Assembly: GCA_050015495.1 (NCBI GenBank)
Contig: JBEKBH010000011.1
Span: forward strand, 57,382 to 121,381
Source of the DNA: Palsa-1439 sp050015495
Lineage (GTDB): Bacteria; Verrucomicrobiota; Verrucomicrobiia; Palsa-1439
Length of the DNA: 64,000 nucleotides
Direction: 5' to 3'
In this document: in pieces, positions 24,820 to 34,443 of the stretch
Layout of the letters: every line of letters begins with the position of its first letter
Position numbering within the stretch: position 1 is the stretch's first letter
The notes under the pieces: generated by a model
Database searches by the model: none
Told to the model about the DNA's origin: nothing
The model's input: only the letters and a program-made list of their open reading frames with translations
Program-made: the position numbers and the translations under genes

Positions 24820-24867
24820 TTGCGGCAGCTTACGAACCCGCGCCGCAATGTTCAACGGCGAACTGCG
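24770..24867 (-). repeat. 98-bp direct repeat, copy at the start of the spermidine-synthase-like gene
   Basis: Partner of 22551-22648. The repeat covers the start region and first codons of this gene, so two unrelated proteins share the N-terminal leader RKLPQMAANANVPE(S/T)ESRPQPN. Confidence 0.8.
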
Positions 24868-24969
24868 CGGGCCAATCCGATGCCGACGACAGCGGCGCCG
24901 GTCTGTTTGTGATTTGGACTTGGACTTGCGAGCGCGCCCTGTTATTAGACTTTTAATGGGACTTAGAAA

Positions 24970-26217
24970 ATGATCGGCCGGTTTTGGCGAAGGCTGGCAC
25001 AGAATCGCCTCCTCGACGTGGCCGCCGTTGCGCTCGCCGCTATTTCGCTGATCCAGTTGTCTCGGCTGGTGCCTGGCCGCGCGAATCAGGATGACTTCGC
25101 GCGGTATTATGTATCGGGCCGCCTGTTGCTGGAGGGACAGAACCCGTACACGATTGATTTGATTCCGTTGTACGCGTCACACGGATTCGTCTTGCCGCCC
25201 GGGGTACAAGTCATTCGAGCCACATACCCGCCATTGTCCATGTGGCTGTTCGCATTATTCGCCCGGCTCGCGCCCGGCCCCGGCTTCGTGTGTTGGGTGA
25301 CGGTGGAAATCGGCAGTTTGGTGATTATCCTCTGGCAAACGCGCCGACTGTTGGGGGAACGCGTGACGAAACGCGGCTGGCTATTTGTGTGCGCCGCGGC
25401 GCTGGCGTCAGTGCCGGTATACTGGCATTTTGTTTACTCACAAATCGGACTGCTGCTGGCGGCTCTGGTGCTGACCGCCTACGTCTGGCATGTACAGGGC
25501 AAACAGACACTGGCCTGTGTCGCCGTGGCGACGGCCGGGTTGCTGAAGGTGTTCCCGCTCGTTCTGCTGCCCTGGTTTTTGTGGCGCAGCGAAGGCTCGG
25601 TTCGACGTCGGGCGACGCGCGCGGCGGTGACAGCGGCAGTTACAGGACTGCTGGTCTTCATTACCGGGATCCCGCTGTGGCTGGATTATGTCCGCCGCAT
25701 CCTGCCATGGCTTCCGGGCGACTCGATGGGAACTTATAACGTCAGCTTGGCTGCCTACGTGGCCAAGCTCGGCGTGGCTGTCTCCGGCGTTTCTCCCGTA
25801 GGTGACGCGGCGCGGCCTTGGATTACAATTGGGTGCTACGTGGGCTTGATCTTCATCGCCCTGTGCTATGGGGCGTGCCTGTGGAGCGGACGCGATCCCG
25901 AAACCGAATTCTGTTTGCTGTGCGTGGCGATGCTCGCGGGCAGCATCATGACATGGGTGCATGGCCTTGTGTTCCTGATTTTTCCGGTCGCGGTAATGGG
26001 CGTGCGGATTGCGCGTCGTCCGTCCTGGGGTGGGGTCGCCCTGCTGACGGTCATCCTGGTTTTTCTTAATAATGTGGTGACGCGTGAGGGGCCGTTTCTC
26101 GATCGACATCCGTTGTTGAACGTTTCGCTCAACGATTTGCCAATGTATGGATTGCTGGGCGTGGCGGTTTTCTTTGCCAGGCAATTGCGGGGATCACCCC
26201 TGCCGAAGGGCGAATGA
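24970..26217 (+). CDS. GT87-like (DUF2029) membrane glycosyltransferase, paralogue 1
   Basis: A 415-residue integral membrane protein beginning MIGRFWRRLAQNRLLD, with about ten helices. The GT87 signature is visible: DDFARYYVSGRLLLEGQNPY in the first outer loop, ATYPPLSMWLFALFA, and GLLKVFPLVLLPWFLWR. GT87 enzymes typically transfer mannose from polyprenyl-phosphomannose outside the membrane (known from mycobacterial PimE); the substrate here is unknown. It starts a rightward operon, divergent from the spermidine-synthase-like gene across 150 bases, and overlaps the next paralogue by 4 bases. Confidence 0.82.
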   Translation: MIGRFWRRLAQNRLLDVAAVALAAISLIQLSRLVPGRANQDDFARYYVSGRLLLEGQNPYTIDLIPLYASHGFVLPPGVQVIRATYPPLSMWLFALFARLAPGPGFVCWVTVEIGSLVIILWQTRRLLGERVTKRGWLFVCAAALASVPVYWHFVYSQIGLLLAALVLTAYVWHVQGKQTLACVAVATAGLLKVFPLVLLPWFLWRSEGSVRRRATRAAVTAAVTGLLVFITGIPLWLDYVRRILPWLPGDSMGTYNVSLAAYVAKLGVAVSGVSPVGDAARPWITIGCYVGLIFIALCYGACLWSGRDPETEFCLLCVAMLAGSIMTWVHGLVFLIFPVAVMGVRIARRPSWGGVALLTVILVFLNNVVTREGPFLDRHPLLNVSLNDLPMYGLLGVAVFFARQLRGSPLPKGE

Positions 26218-27557
26218 CGGCGACAGACGGGACCGGTTCGAGCAAGCCGCCGACGGACGCGCTGTCAACGCGGAGTCGGCTTGCCGACCGGACAGTGAAC
26301 TGGTTGAGGCGGCTGGCGACGAATCGAGTGCTGGATCTCGGGGCCGTCATGCTCACGGTATCGGTTCTCGTCTGGTGGTCCGTGGTCCTTCCACCGCGAT
26401 GGAATGATTACGACTTCAATCACTATTACGTCAGCGGCCGGATGCTGTTGGAGGGGCAGAATCCATACACGACATCGATGGAAGCGACAAGCCAGGCGTT
26501 GGGGTTCCGATACAGCGCGGATCTGCCCATTGCCACGTATCCACCGCCGTTTCTCTGGATATTCACGGGGTTGGCCATGGCGCCGCCGCGGGCGGCGTTC
26601 GCCGTCTGGGTGGGAGTGGAATTTGCCTGTCTGGCCGCCATTTTGTGGCTGACGCGCCGGTTGCTGGGAGAAAGATTGTCGCTGCGGGGCTGGCTGTTCG
26701 TGGTGGCGCTGGCGACCATTTCACGAACGGTGAGCTACAGCCTGTACTACTCGCAGGCACAATTGCTATTGGCTGGTTTGATTCTGGCGGGGTATGCCGC
26801 GCAGCGTGCCGGCCGGCATGGTTGGGCTTGCGTGGCAATTTCGACAGCGGGGATGCTCAAGCTCTATCCATTCATCTTGTTGCCATGGTTCGTGTGGTCC
26901 GGCGACGGTGGCGCGCGCGGTCGATGGTATCGGTTGCTCGGAGTGATTGGGTTTGTCCTGGCCGTGTTCGCCGTGACAGGCCCCGGCCTCTGGCGGGACT
27001 TTTTTCGGTACGGGATGCCGGCGATTGCCGGGTGGGAAGAAGCCGGGCGGAGCTTTCAGTTTTCGCTGCCGGCCTTGGTCACCAATCTGGGATATCTGCA
27101 TGACGGTTTCCATCCGTCTCTGGAAGCCAGACAATGGTGGTGGTTTGTCGGGATGCTGGCGGGTTTGGTGGTCTTCGCCACCGCGTACGGGGTGTGTCTG
27201 TCGTCGCACCGTGACCCGGAAGCCCAGTTCAGCCTGTTATGCACGGCGATGCTGATCGGGACAGTCACCGTACAGGGCCACTATTTCGTTTTCCTGGTGT
27301 TTCCGCTGACGGCGGCGGCGCTCCGCATTGCGGCGAGACCGACCGGGGGCCAGGTCATTTGCCTGGTCTTTGTGGTACTGGCTTTCAATTGTGTCGATCC
27401 ACCGGACTCGCTCTTCCTCGGGGGGCATATCTTCTTGTACCTGCTGGTGAGCGATCTGCCGCTCTATGCACTTCTCGCGTTGGCTGTCTTTTTCTGGCGG
27501 GAATTGCGGAGCCATCGAGAATTTGACAGCGGGCATGCGGTGAGGAGCGAATCCTGA
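26214..27557 (+). CDS. GT87-like (DUF2029) membrane glycosyltransferase, paralogue 2
   Basis: A 447-residue paralogue of the preceding gene: VNWLRRLATNRVLDLGAV near the N-terminus, then DYDFNHYYVSGRMLLEGQNP, IATYPPPFLWIFTGLA and GMLKLYPFILLPWFVW. It is coupled to the upstream gene by an ATGA overlap. An extra 30 polar residues precede the first helix. It ends convergently with the GT39-like gene, with 94 bases between them and no clear terminator. Confidence 0.82.
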   Translation: MTATDGTGSSKPPTDALSTRSRLADRTVNWLRRLATNRVLDLGAVMLTVSVLVWWSVVLPPRWNDYDFNHYYVSGRMLLEGQNPYTTSMEATSQALGFRYSADLPIATYPPPFLWIFTGLAMAPPRAAFAVWVGVEFACLAAILWLTRRLLGERLSLRGWLFVVALATISRTVSYSLYYSQAQLLLAGLILAGYAAQRAGRHGWACVAISTAGMLKLYPFILLPWFVWSGDGGARGRWYRLLGVIGFVLAVFAVTGPGLWRDFFRYGMPAIAGWEEAGRSFQFSLPALVTNLGYLHDGFHPSLEARQWWWFVGMLAGLVVFATAYGVCLSSHRDPEAQFSLLCTAMLIGTVTVQGHYFVFLVFPLTAAALRIAARPTGGQVICLVFVVLAFNCVDPPDSLFLGGHIFLYLLVSDLPLYALLALAVFFWRELRSHREFDSGHAVRSES

Positions 27558-27651
27558 GCGGATGGAATCGAGTGTGGCACAGCCTCGTGCTCGACGTCGC
27601 GTCCGCGAGGAAGCGTAAGGGACGGCGCTGGATTTTCTGCGCAGTCGAGCT

Positions 27652-29361
27652 TCAAGGCAACTTGTAAACAAACAAGGTATACGCAATGCGGGCCACAGGC
27701 TGATGTTGCTGGCGCAGCCAGGCCCATTCCGGCCGCATCAGGTGCGTGGCGCTGACGACGAGGTAGCCCTCGTGGATTCCTTGCGCGCGATCCGCATCAA
27801 CGAAAGTGTGCGGAATCTGGTAATACTCGACAGCAGCGAGGGAATGGAAGTAGTTGATGTAAATGTGCGCGATATGCTGGTTGTCGAGGTAACGCTTCAG
27901 TCGTTTCACATCCTGGCCCCAATCCAGATTTGAATCGAGAAGGCATTTATAGCCGCTCGTTGAGCCTCCGGCGAATTCATTGAAATACTGGATGTAGAAC
28001 GGGTGTGCGAACGCAACGAGCGTGGCCAGCCACACAACCAGCAGTGAACCGACAATCCGGCCCGGGCGCCCCGCTTGCGCTGCTTCGACGCCGATTACGA
28101 CACTCAACATTGGCAACATTGGCAACAGATGACGGACGCCGATATCGACCTTGTTCGCCATCGCCAGGGCCAGATACAGCAGCGCGCCAATGAGCGGCAC
28201 GGCTTGAAGCAGCGGCCCGCGCGGGAAACGGCGCAGAGCCGCCGACAACGCCAGCACAGCGGCCAACAGAAGCGGAATGGGCAGCTTGAACCACAGCGCG
28301 GCCGGATAGTAGTACCACCATCCGTTTATCGACCATTGTCCGCACAGATACGCTTCGTGGCCGGAGGACGCATGCGCCAGAAAGATCGCCAGGCCTTTGA
28401 AAAACGGGGAAGGAATCAACAGCGGGCGCAATGCGCAAAGCCAAGCAGGGACATTCAGGAGTTCCGCCCGCTGCGGACTGATGGCGGGTGGCGGCGAGAA
28501 ATTGGGGATATAGATGATCAATATCATTCCCCACGCAATGGCGGCGAATCCGAGCAGGTAACCGAAGAGGCGTGAGGGGCGCACGCGCCCGGTTAGCTGC
28601 CGCCTGAAAATGAGCGTGAGCGCGGCCAACACAGGAAGCAAAAGCATGGCGGTGAACTTGACCAATAAAGCGCCACCGAACGCGAGGCCGGCCATGGACA
28701 TGGTGCGTCCATTTGGGGTCTGCAAAAACCGCGCATACATCCAGATTGCCAGCGGAAAGAACAGGGCGATGGCGGGATCGGTCAGGATCAAGTGGCCATA
28801 GGCCAGCGCAATTGGATTGAAAACCCAGGTGATCAGTGCCAGCAGGCCGCCGAGTTCGTTGCTGAGCGATCTTGCCCACGCGAAGATGACCAGGCCGGTC
28901 ATGAGCGTGATGGCCACCTGCATCAGCCGCCCCCAGAACAGCAGATGTTCCGCATCATTCCCGCTTCCATACACCAGACTTTGGCCAAACAGTTCCGCTT
29001 CCAAGACCGGGCAATAGTAGAAATCGCGACCGTTGGGAAATGCCTCGCCGATGGGGATTCCGCTATAGTCCCACCGCGCGGCGTTGGGAAAATCGACTTG
29101 CTCACCGAGCAACTGGCTGGCCTTCGGAGAGAGTGTTGCGCCGCTGATTCGCAATGGCAAGGCGCTCCATAGTTGGGCGAGTGGCGGATGTTCGAGGTCG
29201 AATCGGAAGCCATGGCCCAGCCAGTAGGTGTAGCCGGCGCCAAGGATCACGGTCTCATCGACGGTTGCCGTCTCCTCTCGCATGGCCGTAACCATGAGCA
29301 CGGCCATTACCGCCAGGAGCAACGCGGCGAGACTGTACACTAGCCGGCGAGAAATCATCAC
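27652..29361 (-). CDS. GT39-type glycosyltransferase (PMT/ArnT-like)
   Basis: A 569-residue protein with about eleven membrane helices. The first outer loop has ATVDETVILGAGYTYWL followed by HGFRFDLEHPPLAQLWSALP, the acidic D-E plus E-H-P-P-L pattern of the PMT/GT39 family, which transfers sugars from polyprenyl phosphate to proteins or lipids outside the membrane. Further on, LLMVKFTA-like and YYYPAALWFKLPIPLLLAAV segments fit family topology. The C-terminal domain ends GYLVVSATHLMRPEWAWLR. It is the only gene of the right half of the cluster on the minus strand, so it is transcribed separately. Confidence 0.85.
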   Translation of the reverse strand: MMISRRLVYSLAALLLAVMAVLMVTAMREETATVDETVILGAGYTYWLGHGFRFDLEHPPLAQLWSALPLRISGATLSPKASQLLGEQVDFPNAARWDYSGIPIGEAFPNGRDFYYCPVLEAELFGQSLVYGSGNDAEHLLFWGRLMQVAITLMTGLVIFAWARSLSNELGGLLALITWVFNPIALAYGHLILTDPAIALFFPLAIWMYARFLQTPNGRTMSMAGLAFGGALLVKFTAMLLLPVLAALTLIFRRQLTGRVRPSRLFGYLLGFAAIAWGMILIIYIPNFSPPPAISPQRAELLNVPAWLCALRPLLIPSPFFKGLAIFLAHASSGHEAYLCGQWSINGWWYYYPAALWFKLPIPLLLAAVLALSAALRRFPRGPLLQAVPLIGALLYLALAMANKVDIGVRHLLPMLPMLSVVIGVEAAQAGRPGRIVGSLLVVWLATLVAFAHPFYIQYFNEFAGGSTSGYKCLLDSNLDWGQDVKRLKRYLDNQHIAHIYINYFHSLAAVEYYQIPHTFVDADRAQGIHEGYLVVSATHLMRPEWAWLRQQHQPVARIAYTLFVYKLP

Positions 29362-29630
29362 CGCACTCTTATGCTGCCGCAGTGGTCGAGTCCAGAGTTT
29401 TCAAGTCCTGGTTGCCGCACTGGCAACGTTTGGACTGCGGGCGCTTGCAAAAAGCCTGCTCGTGGACGGGAGCGCGTGACGCCCGCCCCATTCATCGGGT
29501 GAAACAGACCGGAAGGCGGTCCGCGCAACCACAATTCGTCATCGCGCCGCAGCTCGGACCGGAATCTTGCGGATTGAACTCGAACAGCCTCCGCAACTCT
29601 GTTAGTGCAGGGAGGCGCGTGACGAAAGCG

Positions 29631-30842
29631 ATGAACTGGTTGAGACGGTTGGGACAGAACCGATTGTGGGATTTCGGGGCGGCGGTGATTGCGGTACTCG
29701 GCATCGTGCATATCGCGATGGCGCTGCCCCAGCGCATGAGGAAGGAGGACTTTGCGCATTACTACGTCGCCCGTCAACTGGTCTTCGACACAGACAATCC
29801 ATACACTGTTCCCGTGGCGCCGCTGTACGCGCAACAGGGGTTGGACACCGAAGGGGTATTGCTGCATATCACAGACCCGCCAACCGTGTTGTGGCTGTTC
29901 GCGCCGCTGGGGTTGCTGCCTCGGCACGTGGCATTCGACTTGTGTGTCTGCGTTGAGATCGTGAGCCTGATCCTGGTTCTGTGGTTGACACGACGATTGC
30001 TGAACGGGCGGCTGTCGGCGCGAGGTTGGATGTTTGTGTGCGCCGCCACGGTGACTTCGGGGACCGTCTACTGGCACTTTTGTTATACGCAAATGCAGTT
30101 GTCATTGGCCGCAGTGTTTTTGGTGGCCCTGATGAGCCAGAGAGCGGGGAAACATACCACGGCGTGCTTGCTGGTAATGGCGGCGGGTCTGTTGAAATTG
30201 TTCCCGTTCGTTTTGTTGCCCTGGTTTCTCTGGCGCAGCTCCGGCGGGTGGGTGGCGCGGGGGAGACGGGCGGCATTGGTCGTTGGGCTGATCGCGGCCT
30301 GTGTTTGCCTCACAGGGATTGGACGATGGATGGAGTTTATCCGCGACGCGATGCCCGTCCTCCGGTGGTATGCAGAACGGGCCTCGGACAGTTTCAGTCT
30401 CGGATCGCTGGCGGCGAAATGCGGGCCGGACTTGAGAGTGATCGGCCCGCTGCTGGGGCCGGCATTGGTCGCGTTCTGCTACGCGAGTTGCTGCTGGTTT
30501 CGCGGTGACAGGGAGGCGGAGTTTTGTTTGCTGTCGGTCGCCATGCTGGCGGGCGGGCTGGTGGTGTGGCCGCACTATCTTGTATTTCTGATTTTTCCCA
30601 TGGCTCTGGCAGCGACACGAATTGGCGCGAAACCGACGGTGGGACGTCTGATCCTGTTTGTGCTGCTGGGGCTGGCTATGAATCGTTTCCGCCTGCCTGG
30701 CTCGCCTTTTCTTGTGCGGCATGTGCATTTGTTCTTCCTTGTTTGCGCCATTCCGCTGTATGGACTTCTTGGGTTGGCTGCTTTCTTCTGGCAGGAAATG
30801 CGCGCTCGTCGGGAGCCGGCTTCCGCTTCCGCTGGCGAATGA
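29631..30842 (+). CDS. GT87-like (DUF2029) membrane glycosyltransferase, paralogue 3
   Basis: A 403-residue third copy of the GT87-like family: MNWLRRLGQNRLWDFGAAV, then KEDFAHYYVARQLVFDTDNP, ITDPPTVLWLFAPLGLLPR and GLLKLFPFVLLPWFLWRSSG. GGAGG at 29611-29615 precedes both an in-frame GTG at 29619 (3 bases away) and this ATG (15 bases away), so the exact start is uncertain. The 250 bases upstream contain no gene. It is followed after 100 bases by another GT-C-like gene in the same direction. Confidence 0.8.
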   Translation: MNWLRRLGQNRLWDFGAAVIAVLGIVHIAMALPQRMRKEDFAHYYVARQLVFDTDNPYTVPVAPLYAQQGLDTEGVLLHITDPPTVLWLFAPLGLLPRHVAFDLCVCVEIVSLILVLWLTRRLLNGRLSARGWMFVCAATVTSGTVYWHFCYTQMQLSLAAVFLVALMSQRAGKHTTACLLVMAAGLLKLFPFVLLPWFLWRSSGGWVARGRRAALVVGLIAACVCLTGIGRWMEFIRDAMPVLRWYAERASDSFSLGSLAAKCGPDLRVIGPLLGPALVAFCYASCCWFRGDREAEFCLLSVAMLAGGLVVWPHYLVFLIFPMALAATRIGAKPTVGRLILFVLLGLAMNRFRLPGSPFLVRHVHLFFLVCAIPLYGLLGLAAFFWQEMRARREPASASAGE

Positions 30843-30942
30843 AAAAGAGTTCAGCGTCACCCCAGACGAGGGAGGCGTCGCCCCGTTTTCGCTAGAACCT
30901 TGCGGCCAAGTCTGTTAGTGGAGCCGTGATGAGGCAGAGACC

Positions 30943-32481
30943 ATGAGCGGGGAATGGATCGCAAAGCTTGTCCGCGCGGCGACATGGTTCTTGCTGGCCA
31001 TCCTGCTGGCGGCGACGGTGCTGTGGCAGGTTCATCTCGTGGGTTTTCTGGACTTCGATGGCGAGTTGCTGTCCACGGACGCCGAGTCGCTCTACGGGCT
31101 TCGGTGCGCGCGCGATGGCGGGTCGCCGTATCACGATTTCTCTCATGCGCCGTATGCGGTAACGTTGTACGGCCCGCTGTTTTACGTGGTGCCGGGCACG
31201 ATCGCGCGGGTACTCCACGCCTCGTGGATCGGCACGATTGTCTGTGGCCGGTTGTACACGTATCTGTCGTGGCTTGGCGTGGCCGTGGTGATTTATGCGC
31301 TGGGACGACGAATTGGCTGCCAGGGGCCGGCGGCGGTGGCGGGCGTGCTGCTGTGGTTGAGTGGGACACTGGCATCGGGTTGGGCCGTCGCCTATCGGCC
31401 GGATGCGACCGCGATCCTGTTGGCGCTCGGCGCGCTCTGGGTATATCAACGCGGCGAATCCGCGCGGGCTGTGGCCCTGACCGTGGCGTTGCTCGTGGCG
31501 GCCTTTTTGCACAAGCAGACTGCCGCCGTGTCCGTCTTGCTGGCGATTGCGATCACCGAGATCGAACGGAGACGGTTCGGTCGCGCCGTCGCAGTCGTTG
31601 GAGGCTGGACGATCTGCACGATCATTGCCGTCGCCGTCACCCAGTGGCTGAGTCGGGGGGCGTTTGTGAAGAATGCGTTTGAGGCGGTGGCGGTGTGGGC
31701 CGGGTCGGGCCAGGTGTGGGGTTTTTTGAGAGAAGCGATGATTCGTGGCATGGTGGTGTTCGCCGGTGCCGCGATGAGTTACGTTCTGTTTCGCCACGAG
31801 GAACGGTTGGCGTTGCTGCGGCGAAGTTTCATTGTCAGCGTTATGCTGACGCTGGTAACCTCAGCCAAGGCTGGCGCACAACTCAACTATTACCTCGAAC
31901 CATTTGCCCTGGCCTGTGTACTGGCCGCCGGGTTGCTGCGGGACGAGGCTCCACCGGTCACCGGCCGGCTCGCCGGACCGTTGCGCATCGGGTGGTTGGG
32001 ACTGGCCATCATGGCCTGTGCCGCCAACCTGTCGTGGACGGGGGCGCGTTTTCCGGCGTGGTGCCATGACATGCTCGATCATGGCGCGATCCGCGCCCAA
32101 CAAGCGCGAAACTGGGAGCGGCTGGCGGGTTGTCTGGGAGAATTGAACGAACGGGTGCTCGTCGAGGATTTGTACCTCGCCGTTCGTCAATGTCCGACAC
32201 CGTGCGTTGTGCATCCCCGCCATCTCGAGGCGCTTCGCGGCGCAGGTCTGTTCGACGATTCAGACCTGGTGCGGCGGATTGCGGACGGGCGGTTCGATGC
32301 CATCATCGCCAGTTTCCCATTGGAGCAGAAGGCGCCCACGCGACAATTTCCGGCGCGCTGGCTTGACGCGGCAAACCGGCGGTATGTACTGGAGCAACGC
32401 TGTGAGGGAGATGGGCCGGGTGACGCATTTTATGTCTATCGCGCAACGCACGGGGCAGATCCACGCTCGCCGACGAACTAG
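30943..32481 (+). CDS. PMT-like multi-spanning membrane protein
   Basis: A 512-residue membrane protein with about ten helices. An outer loop with LLSTDAESLYGLRCARDGG and SPYHDFSHAPYAVTLYGPLF, followed by a segment AYRPDATAILLALGALWVYQ, gives the general GT-C layout. The last 110 residues form a soluble domain (NERVLVEDLYLAVRQ, DGRFDAIIASFPLEQ) that looks like the C-terminal domain of uncharacterised relatives. Donor and acceptor are unknown. It starts 100 bases after the third GT87-like gene, in a probable operon that ends just before the Flp pilin. Confidence 0.7.
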   Translation: MSGEWIAKLVRAATWFLLAILLAATVLWQVHLVGFLDFDGELLSTDAESLYGLRCARDGGSPYHDFSHAPYAVTLYGPLFYVVPGTIARVLHASWIGTIVCGRLYTYLSWLGVAVVIYALGRRIGCQGPAAVAGVLLWLSGTLASGWAVAYRPDATAILLALGALWVYQRGESARAVALTVALLVAAFLHKQTAAVSVLLAIAITEIERRRFGRAVAVVGGWTICTIIAVAVTQWLSRGAFVKNAFEAVAVWAGSGQVWGFLREAMIRGMVVFAGAAMSYVLFRHEERLALLRRSFIVSVMLTLVTSAKAGAQLNYYLEPFALACVLAAGLLRDEAPPVTGRLAGPLRIGWLGLAIMACAANLSWTGARFPAWCHDMLDHGAIRAQQARNWERLAGCLGELNERVLVEDLYLAVRQCPTPCVVHPRHLEALRGAGLFDDSDLVRRIADGRFDAIIASFPLEQKAPTRQFPARWLDAANRRYVLEQRCEGDGPGDAFYVYRATHGADPRSPTN

Positions 32482-32502
32482 CGAGGAGCGATCAAGGATT
32501 CC

Positions 32503-34089
32503 ATGACACCACAAGAAACGAAATCCACCAGTGGAGGTGATGTCGTGGGGCGGCAACGCCGCGATTATTGGACGGCGCTCGCCTTCTTTCTACTTGCCCT
32601 GGCGATGCGAATTCCGTTTCGCAGCCACTTCGCGTACCACTGGGACAGCGCGCAGCTCGCGCTGGCGATCCGGCAATTCGATATCCGGTTGAGCCAGCCG
32701 CACGCGCCGGGCTATTTCCTGTACGTGATGTTGGGACGGCTCGTGGACCGTTTCGTGGGCGACCCGCACGCGAGTCTGGTGTGGATCAGCGTCGTGTTTG
32801 GCAGCGCGTTACCATCGTTGCTCTATCTGCTGGGAACGATGATGTTCGGACGCGGGGCGGGCGTCGCGGCGGCCGGGATGGCGTTGACGAGTCCGCAAAT
32901 CTGGTTTCATAGCTGCGTGGCATTGACGTACATCGTGGACAGTTCTTTGGTCTGCGCCGTCGTGCTGGTATTGTGGTTGGCCATCCAGCGGGGAGGCACG
33001 TGGTGGGACGCGGTTGCGGTCGGAGCACTGTTGGCGGTACTGGGGGGTGTTCGGCAACAAAGCGTGCCGGAACTGGTGCCGCTCGTTCTGTTCGGGTTTT
33101 GGCGGTTCCAACGGGCGCGGGCGGCCAAGCTGGCGGTGGCGGCAGCGGTGGCCATTGGATTGGGGCTTTTGTGGCTTGTGCCGATGCTGCGCACGTCAGG
33201 CGGGCTCGGGACTTACCTCGCGATTGCGCGGCTCCACGCCGCGTTCAACGCGCCAGCGACCGTTTGGGGGAATGGTTGGGAGGCGCTCCTGCAGAACGTG
33301 GCGAACATGACGGGATTCTGCCTGAACGGCTTGATGTTTGCCGCGGTGGTGTTGGTAGCGGCGCTTCTTCATCGCGCGATTCGAATGACCGACGAACAGA
33401 AACACGCGTGGGACAGCCACAACGCGCTGGCGCTGCAAGTGTTGGCGGCATGGGTTGTGCCGATGGTGATCTTTGGAACGGTGATCGGGTTTACGAAGCA
33501 GCCGGGCTACGTATTGAGCTATCTGCCGGCAATGTTTTTGTTGACAGCAGTCGTGATCGGCAGTCTGAAGAGCGCCAGACACAGGGCGGAAACGATCGTG
33601 GCCATTTGCGCGGTGAACGTGATTTCCTTTGTCGCCTGGCCAGGGCTGTGGGGCCGGGTTTTCTTCAAAATGGCGCGAACGGCCCGCGAGATTGCCACCC
33701 ATGACGCCGACATCGCCCGCATGGATGCGGCGATCCGAAAATCGTACTCACCCAACGAAATTGTCATTGGCCATGCGGAAGAGTTCTATCTATACGGCAT
33801 CAGAATATTCCAGCTTCACCTGCCCGAGTACGAGCAATACCAGATGGCGGCGGATTCCACGGTTTTGACCCCATCAGGAAAGCGAATGTGGCGCGTACAG
33901 GATGGTCGGCTCGATTTCGTGGAGAAGCCGGATCTGAAGGGTAAGAGGGGGATTCTCCTTTTGGTGCCACCGGCTGAGGGGGTCGAGATCTTCACCCCGT
34001 ACCTTTCGGCGAAAAGCATGCAAGCCGCGATACGGGATGGGAGCGGCCTCTATTTTATTCCATCTACGGAATTCGAGATTCGACGCTAA
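32503..34089 (+). CDS. PMT/GT39-like multi-spanning membrane protein
   Basis: A 528-residue membrane protein with about ten helices. The first outer loop is RSHFAYHWDSAQLALAIRQF, then LSQPHAPGYFLYVMLGRLVD. The Asp in WDSAQ and the HAPGY motif match PMT-like glycosyltransferases that act on lipid-linked sugars. A C-terminal soluble part of about 130 residues follows the last helix. It is the last gene before the Tad/Flp locus, 354 bases upstream of the pilin on the same strand, and starts 21 bases after the previous gene. Confidence 0.75.
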   Translation: MTPQETKSTSGGDVVGRQRRDYWTALAFFLLALAMRIPFRSHFAYHWDSAQLALAIRQFDIRLSQPHAPGYFLYVMLGRLVDRFVGDPHASLVWISVVFGSALPSLLYLLGTMMFGRGAGVAAAGMALTSPQIWFHSCVALTYIVDSSLVCAVVLVLWLAIQRGGTWWDAVAVGALLAVLGGVRQQSVPELVPLVLFGFWRFQRARAAKLAVAAAVAIGLGLLWLVPMLRTSGGLGTYLAIARLHAAFNAPATVWGNGWEALLQNVANMTGFCLNGLMFAAVVLVAALLHRAIRMTDEQKHAWDSHNALALQVLAAWVVPMVIFGTVIGFTKQPGYVLSYLPAMFLLTAVVIGSLKSARHRAETIVAICAVNVISFVAWPGLWGRVFFKMARTAREIATHDADIARMDAAIRKSYSPNEIVIGHAEEFYLYGIRIFQLHLPEYEQYQMAADSTVLTPSGKRMWRVQDGRLDFVEKPDLKGKRGILLLVPPAEGVEIFTPYLSAKSMQAAIRDGSGLYFIPSTEFEIRR

Positions 34090-34352
34090 CTTGGTGCTGT
34101 CTGCGCAACAGGGATGTGGATTCGCATGAGTGAGAAGGAAGAGATACGGCTTTAAGAAAACTGTCCAGAAACTGAACACTCTATCGTGACATGTTCGGAT
34201 CATTGGTCAGAGATGGGAATTTGGTGTAACACCTGTTCGGTATGCCCATAATGGACATCGGGTTGAGTGTGTAGCTTAATATATTCACGAACAAGGTGTT
34301 GCATAAATATTACAATGCATCTCTTCTATGTAGGCTCACGGAACCAACGCAG

Positions 34353-34368
34353 TGGCACGTATGCTGCT
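34353..34368 (+). promoter_or_regulatory. Sigma-54-type promoter for the Flp pilin
   Basis: TGGCACG-TATG-CTGCT: the -24 GG (34354-34355) and -12 GC (34366-34367) are exactly 10 bases apart, and only one base of TGGCACG-N4-TTGCW is changed. It lies 76 bases before the pilin start in an otherwise gene-free 354-base gap (34090-34443). The rest of that gap is AT-richer than its surroundings, as for a regulatory region, but no further site could be defined. Confidence 0.7.
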
Positions 34369-34443
34369 GACATAGGCGGCCATAAACGGAAGTCCGTCGG
34401 GTTGGCAGATGAAGAAGACAATCAGATGAAGGAGGTGAATGTG

